Source: CAILZL01 sp050248275
GTDB lineage: Bacteria > Pseudomonadota > Gammaproteobacteria > Steroidobacterales > Steroidobacteraceae
Assembly: GCA_050248275.1 (NCBI GenBank)
Contig: JBFWSR010000012.1
Location: forward strand, 37,541-101,540
Reading direction: 5' to 3'
DNA length: 64,000 nucleotides
Positions 62,038-64,000 of this stretch are shown here, piece after piece (position 1 is the first letter of the stretch; every line of letters starts with the position of its first letter). The position numbers and the translations under genes are program-made. Below the pieces are notes generated by a model. It was not told where the DNA came from. It searched no databases and saw only the letters and a list, made by a program, of their open reading frames with translations.

Positions 62038-62881
62038 TTTTTATGCCGTATGTTGGAACGGAGGTACCGCCCGGATCATCCACTGATCTTTCTGAAAATG
62101 ACAGCCATAAACCTGCCCACCCTTAGCCGGATTGTGGTTGCATTATTTTTGCAGTCCAAGTTTCCGGCAAAATGGTCAGTTTGTCATGCAAATAACCGTT
62201 ACCGGCCATCGCTAACGTTAGCAAAATACCGTTAACAACCGCAGTAACGTCAATCAATTCATTGATAACCATGAGAACCTCGTGCGCAGACAACGGGTCG
62301 CCACCGGTTGCAAGGCGCCTGACCAGCTCATGAAACGGTACTGATTCAATATATGAAACCAGGCATGTGCGGCTCAGTCATGGACATGGACTGACCGCTT
62401 GCCCTTTGTATCTGCTGCAAATCGATATTCTGCAACCAACTTGAAGGACCAGGAAACCTTGGCGGAAATTCGTTCTGAAATATATTGCCATCAATGGCGG
62501 ACAGCTCATGCATGACATGAAGATGACGACGGTAATAGCCATGCCTGACGCATGGATAGTTTCACAAAGAGCAACACAACCACACTATGGCGCGACTAAA
62601 ACGATTGAATACAATTGCAGGCAGCCCTCCGTACCACTGCGTATCTGCCCGAGTAGATGGCACGAGGTTATCGCGTCTTTCCACAGGCGGTTTGCCCGGG
62701 TTGGTTTCTCCCTATATAGTAAGTTCGCTCATGACCACCCGCGTTGATTGTGCTGCGTGATCGCGACCAGGGTCTAACAACATCCATCGTTGTCGCTGCG
62801 CTGCGGAATCGACCGACCTTTGATAAACAACGAACTGCACCCGCCTGACAGGCGCATGCAGACTACACAGGGTACCTCATC
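62038..62881. other. 844-bp gap with a possible decayed gene
   Basis: The largest gap in the window. On the minus strand, 62123-62513 contains two overlapping protein-like frames (see the separate entry). The rest (62514-62881) shows no convincing gene; plus-strand frames near 62508-62747 lack a ribosome site and look non-coding. Promoters for the HupE-like gene (minus) and the DUF6644-like gene (plus) must lie here. Confidence 0.5.
62123..62513 (-). pseudogene. Possible frameshifted gene of unknown family
   Basis: A minus-strand frame opens at ATG 62513 and runs 55 codons to a TGA at 62346-62348; its text is protein-like (MHELSAIDGNIFQNEF, later SMSMTEPHMPGF). A second frame, open from 62377 to a TAA at 62123-62125, continues in the same direction with ESVPFHELVRRLATGGD, HEVLMVINELIDVTAVVNG and GYLHDKLTILPETW. 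It has no good start codon. One inserted base near 62350-62360 would join them into a protein of about 130 residues. It could be a decayed gene, a sequencing error or a shifted frame; chance is not excluded. Confidence 0.35.
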
Positions 62882-63367
62882 ATGCTTGACTCACTGGAAC
62901 AAAGCGCACTCGGCCAATGGGTGGCGTATTCGCCCGCCGGTTACTACATCATGCTGGCCTTTCACGCCATCGGTCTGGCCATGCTGGTGGGGTCGGTGAC
63001 GGTCATTGACCTGCGGCTGCTGGGCTTCGTACGCGGCATCAACGAGAAGGCCATGGCCGGCCTGATCAAGTTCGCCTGGTTCGGGCTGGCGGTCAATGTG
63101 GTGTCGGGCATTTCCCTGTTCACCTCCGAAGCCAACAAGGCGTTTTACAGCAACTCTTTCCGGGTCAAGATTCTGCTGATGGTGTGCGGCGTCATCAGCA
63201 CCGTGGTGCTCAACCGGACCGTGCTGCAGCCCACGTTCCACAAGGGGGGTGAAGCGGTGTCGGCCAGCAATGCGCGCACGCAGGCGTACCTGTCGTTGAC
63301 GCTGTGGCTGGCGACCATCATCGTGGCCCGCCTGATGTCCTACTGGACCGAGTTCACCAAGACCTGA
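62882..63367 (+). CDS. DUF6644-like membrane protein
   Basis: A 161-residue protein with four predicted membrane helices. It opens with LEQSALGQWVAYSPAGYYIM and has a conserved-looking FHAIGLAMLVGSVTVIDLRLLGF at about 24-46 (shown here only as a reference stretch HAIGLAMLVGS and VIDLRLLG). Residues His, Asp and Arg within membrane helices hint at cofactor or proton handling. I recall this as the DUF6644 family, of unknown function. It is followed 56 bp later by a paralogue in the same direction, so the two probably form a heteromeric complex. Confidence 0.75.
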   Translation: MLDSLEQSALGQWVAYSPAGYYIMLAFHAIGLAMLVGSVTVIDLRLLGFVRGINEKAMAGLIKFAWFGLAVNVVSGISLFTSEANKAFYSNSFRVKILLMVCGVISTVVLNRTVLQPTFHKGGEAVSASNARTQAYLSLTLWLATIIVARLMSYWTEFTKT

Positions 63368-63423
63368 TCTGGGCTCCCTCACTGTCATCGACTGATCATC
63401 GCAATCAAATTCCGGAGAACAAC

Positions 63424-63912
63424 ATGGCAACTCTCTACACCTGGCTGTCCAGTAGCTGGCTGGCTCATTTCATGTACGCCACGCGCTGGACCTGGCCGTG
63501 GGCGGAAGCGCTGCACTTCATCGGCATGGCGCTGCTGTACGGCTCCATCTTCGTCATGGACATTCGCCTGCTGGGCTTTTTCCGCGACCGCATTTCCCTG
63601 CATGCGGTGCACGGCCTGACCCCCTGGGGGTTTGCCGGCTTCCTCATCAACCTGGTCACCGGCATCGGCTTCTTTTCCACCGATCCGCCCACCTATGCGA
63701 ACAACGTCATGTTCCTGTTCAAGATCGGCTGCATTTTCCTGGCCGGCATCAACTTCCTGGTGTTCTGGTTCGTGATCCGCAAGCAACTGGAGAGCGTGCC
63801 GGAGTACGGCGATGCCAGCGGCTTTGGCAAGTTTGTCGGTCTGTCGTCCATCGTGCTGTGGACCCTGGTGATCTGGGCCGGCCGCATGTTGCCGGTGTAC
63901 GGCATGGGCTAA
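63424..63912 (+). CDS. DUF6644-like membrane protein, paralogue
   Basis: A 162-residue protein with four predicted membrane helices, paralogous to the preceding gene: ALHFIGMALLYGSIFVMD and IRLLGFF match HAIGLAMLVGS and IDLRLLGF. It is Trp/Phe-rich (WLSSSWLAHFMYATRWTWPW). The start at 63424 has GGAGAACAAC before the ATG. A strong terminator follows 40 bp after the stop, so the two genes form one transcription unit. Function unknown. Confidence 0.78.
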   Translation: MATLYTWLSSSWLAHFMYATRWTWPWAEALHFIGMALLYGSIFVMDIRLLGFFRDRISLHAVHGLTPWGFAGFLINLVTGIGFFSTDPPTYANNVMFLFKIGCIFLAGINFLVFWFVIRKQLESVPEYGDASGFGKFVGLSSIVLWTLVIWAGRMLPVYGMG

Positions 63913-63952
63913 ACACCACCACCGACGCTTTGCTTTACGTCGCCTTGCAACC

Positions 63953-63987
63953 AGGCCCGGCACTGATGAGTGCCGGGCCTTTTGTTT
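63953..63987 (+). terminator. Rho-independent terminator
   Basis: A perfect 12-bp stem (63953-63964/63969-63980; AGGCCCGGCACT and its complement) with a GATG loop, followed by TTTTGTTT. It ends the DUF6644-like pair. Confidence 0.92.
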
Positions 63988-64000
63988 ATCGGCACCGGCT

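Noticed and set aside
62190..62260. Several TAACG motifs like those at 57056-57072, considered as shared operators
   Set aside because: Their spacing is irregular (14 and 19 bp instead of 11), and they fall inside the possible decayed coding frame.

Overview
The window is about 64 kb of a Gram-negative proteobacterial chromosome, most likely a gamma- or betaproteobacterium. Evidence for this is the lipoprotein and outer-membrane genes, biosynthetic SpeA, TtcA, YbdD/CstA, the MetZ-type methionine route and NarL/OmpR two-component systems. I see no rRNA, tRNA, CRISPR array, prophage or complete insertion sequence. Identities below rest on reading motifs, without database searches.

Layout. 0-9 kb: the 5' end of homospermidine synthase, a GST, a sulfurtransferase-speA pair, a Nudix hydrolase, unknown proteins, a glycine-rich RRM protein behind a long and possibly structured leader, and metZ with a 169-bp palindromic MITE-like element inserted just before its start codon. 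9-17 kb: a FIST sensor-domain protein facing a tight four-gene operon (SNF2 helicase, SWIM zinc-finger protein, dual-specificity phosphatase fused to a degenerate ADP-ribosylglycohydrolase, ATP-grasp ligase). 17-22 kb: a DAACS symporter, a secreted dienelactone-hydrolase-like protein, an EamA transporter and a PLD-family lipoprotein.

22-38 kb is an AT-richer, dense stress and cell-envelope block. It holds a NarL-type regulator, a lone receiver and a CHASE3 histidine kinase; DUF1328, DUF883, ferritin-like and AI-2E-family genes; DUF1345 and Crp/Fnr genes divergent from a BLUF blue-light sensor; and BON, CsbD, metallopeptidase, beta-barrel, PAS-GGDEF, OmpA, DUF4398 and small lipoprotein genes. 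Most of its products are predicted to act in the envelope or in signalling.

38-56 kb: ybdD-cstA, apbE-ttcA, an M32 carboxypeptidase, a candidate small RNA with its own terminator, and a four-gene operon mprF-acvB-response regulator-histidine kinase that joins lysyl-phosphatidylglycerol synthesis and hydrolysis to a two-component system. Then follow an HtrA protease, cytochrome b561-yceI, and a membrane-anchored winged-helix regulator followed by a lytic transglycosylase.

57-64 kb: an unusual membrane module. A CcoP-like dihaem cytochrome c, in which the expected second Met ligand is a Cys, lies in a run with a PpiC-type isomerase, a HupE/UreJ-family protein and a VOC protein. Convergent to this run are a membrane-anchored protein and a second HupE-like protein. 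An 844-bp gap with a possible frameshifted gene follows, and then two paralogous DUF6644-like membrane proteins.
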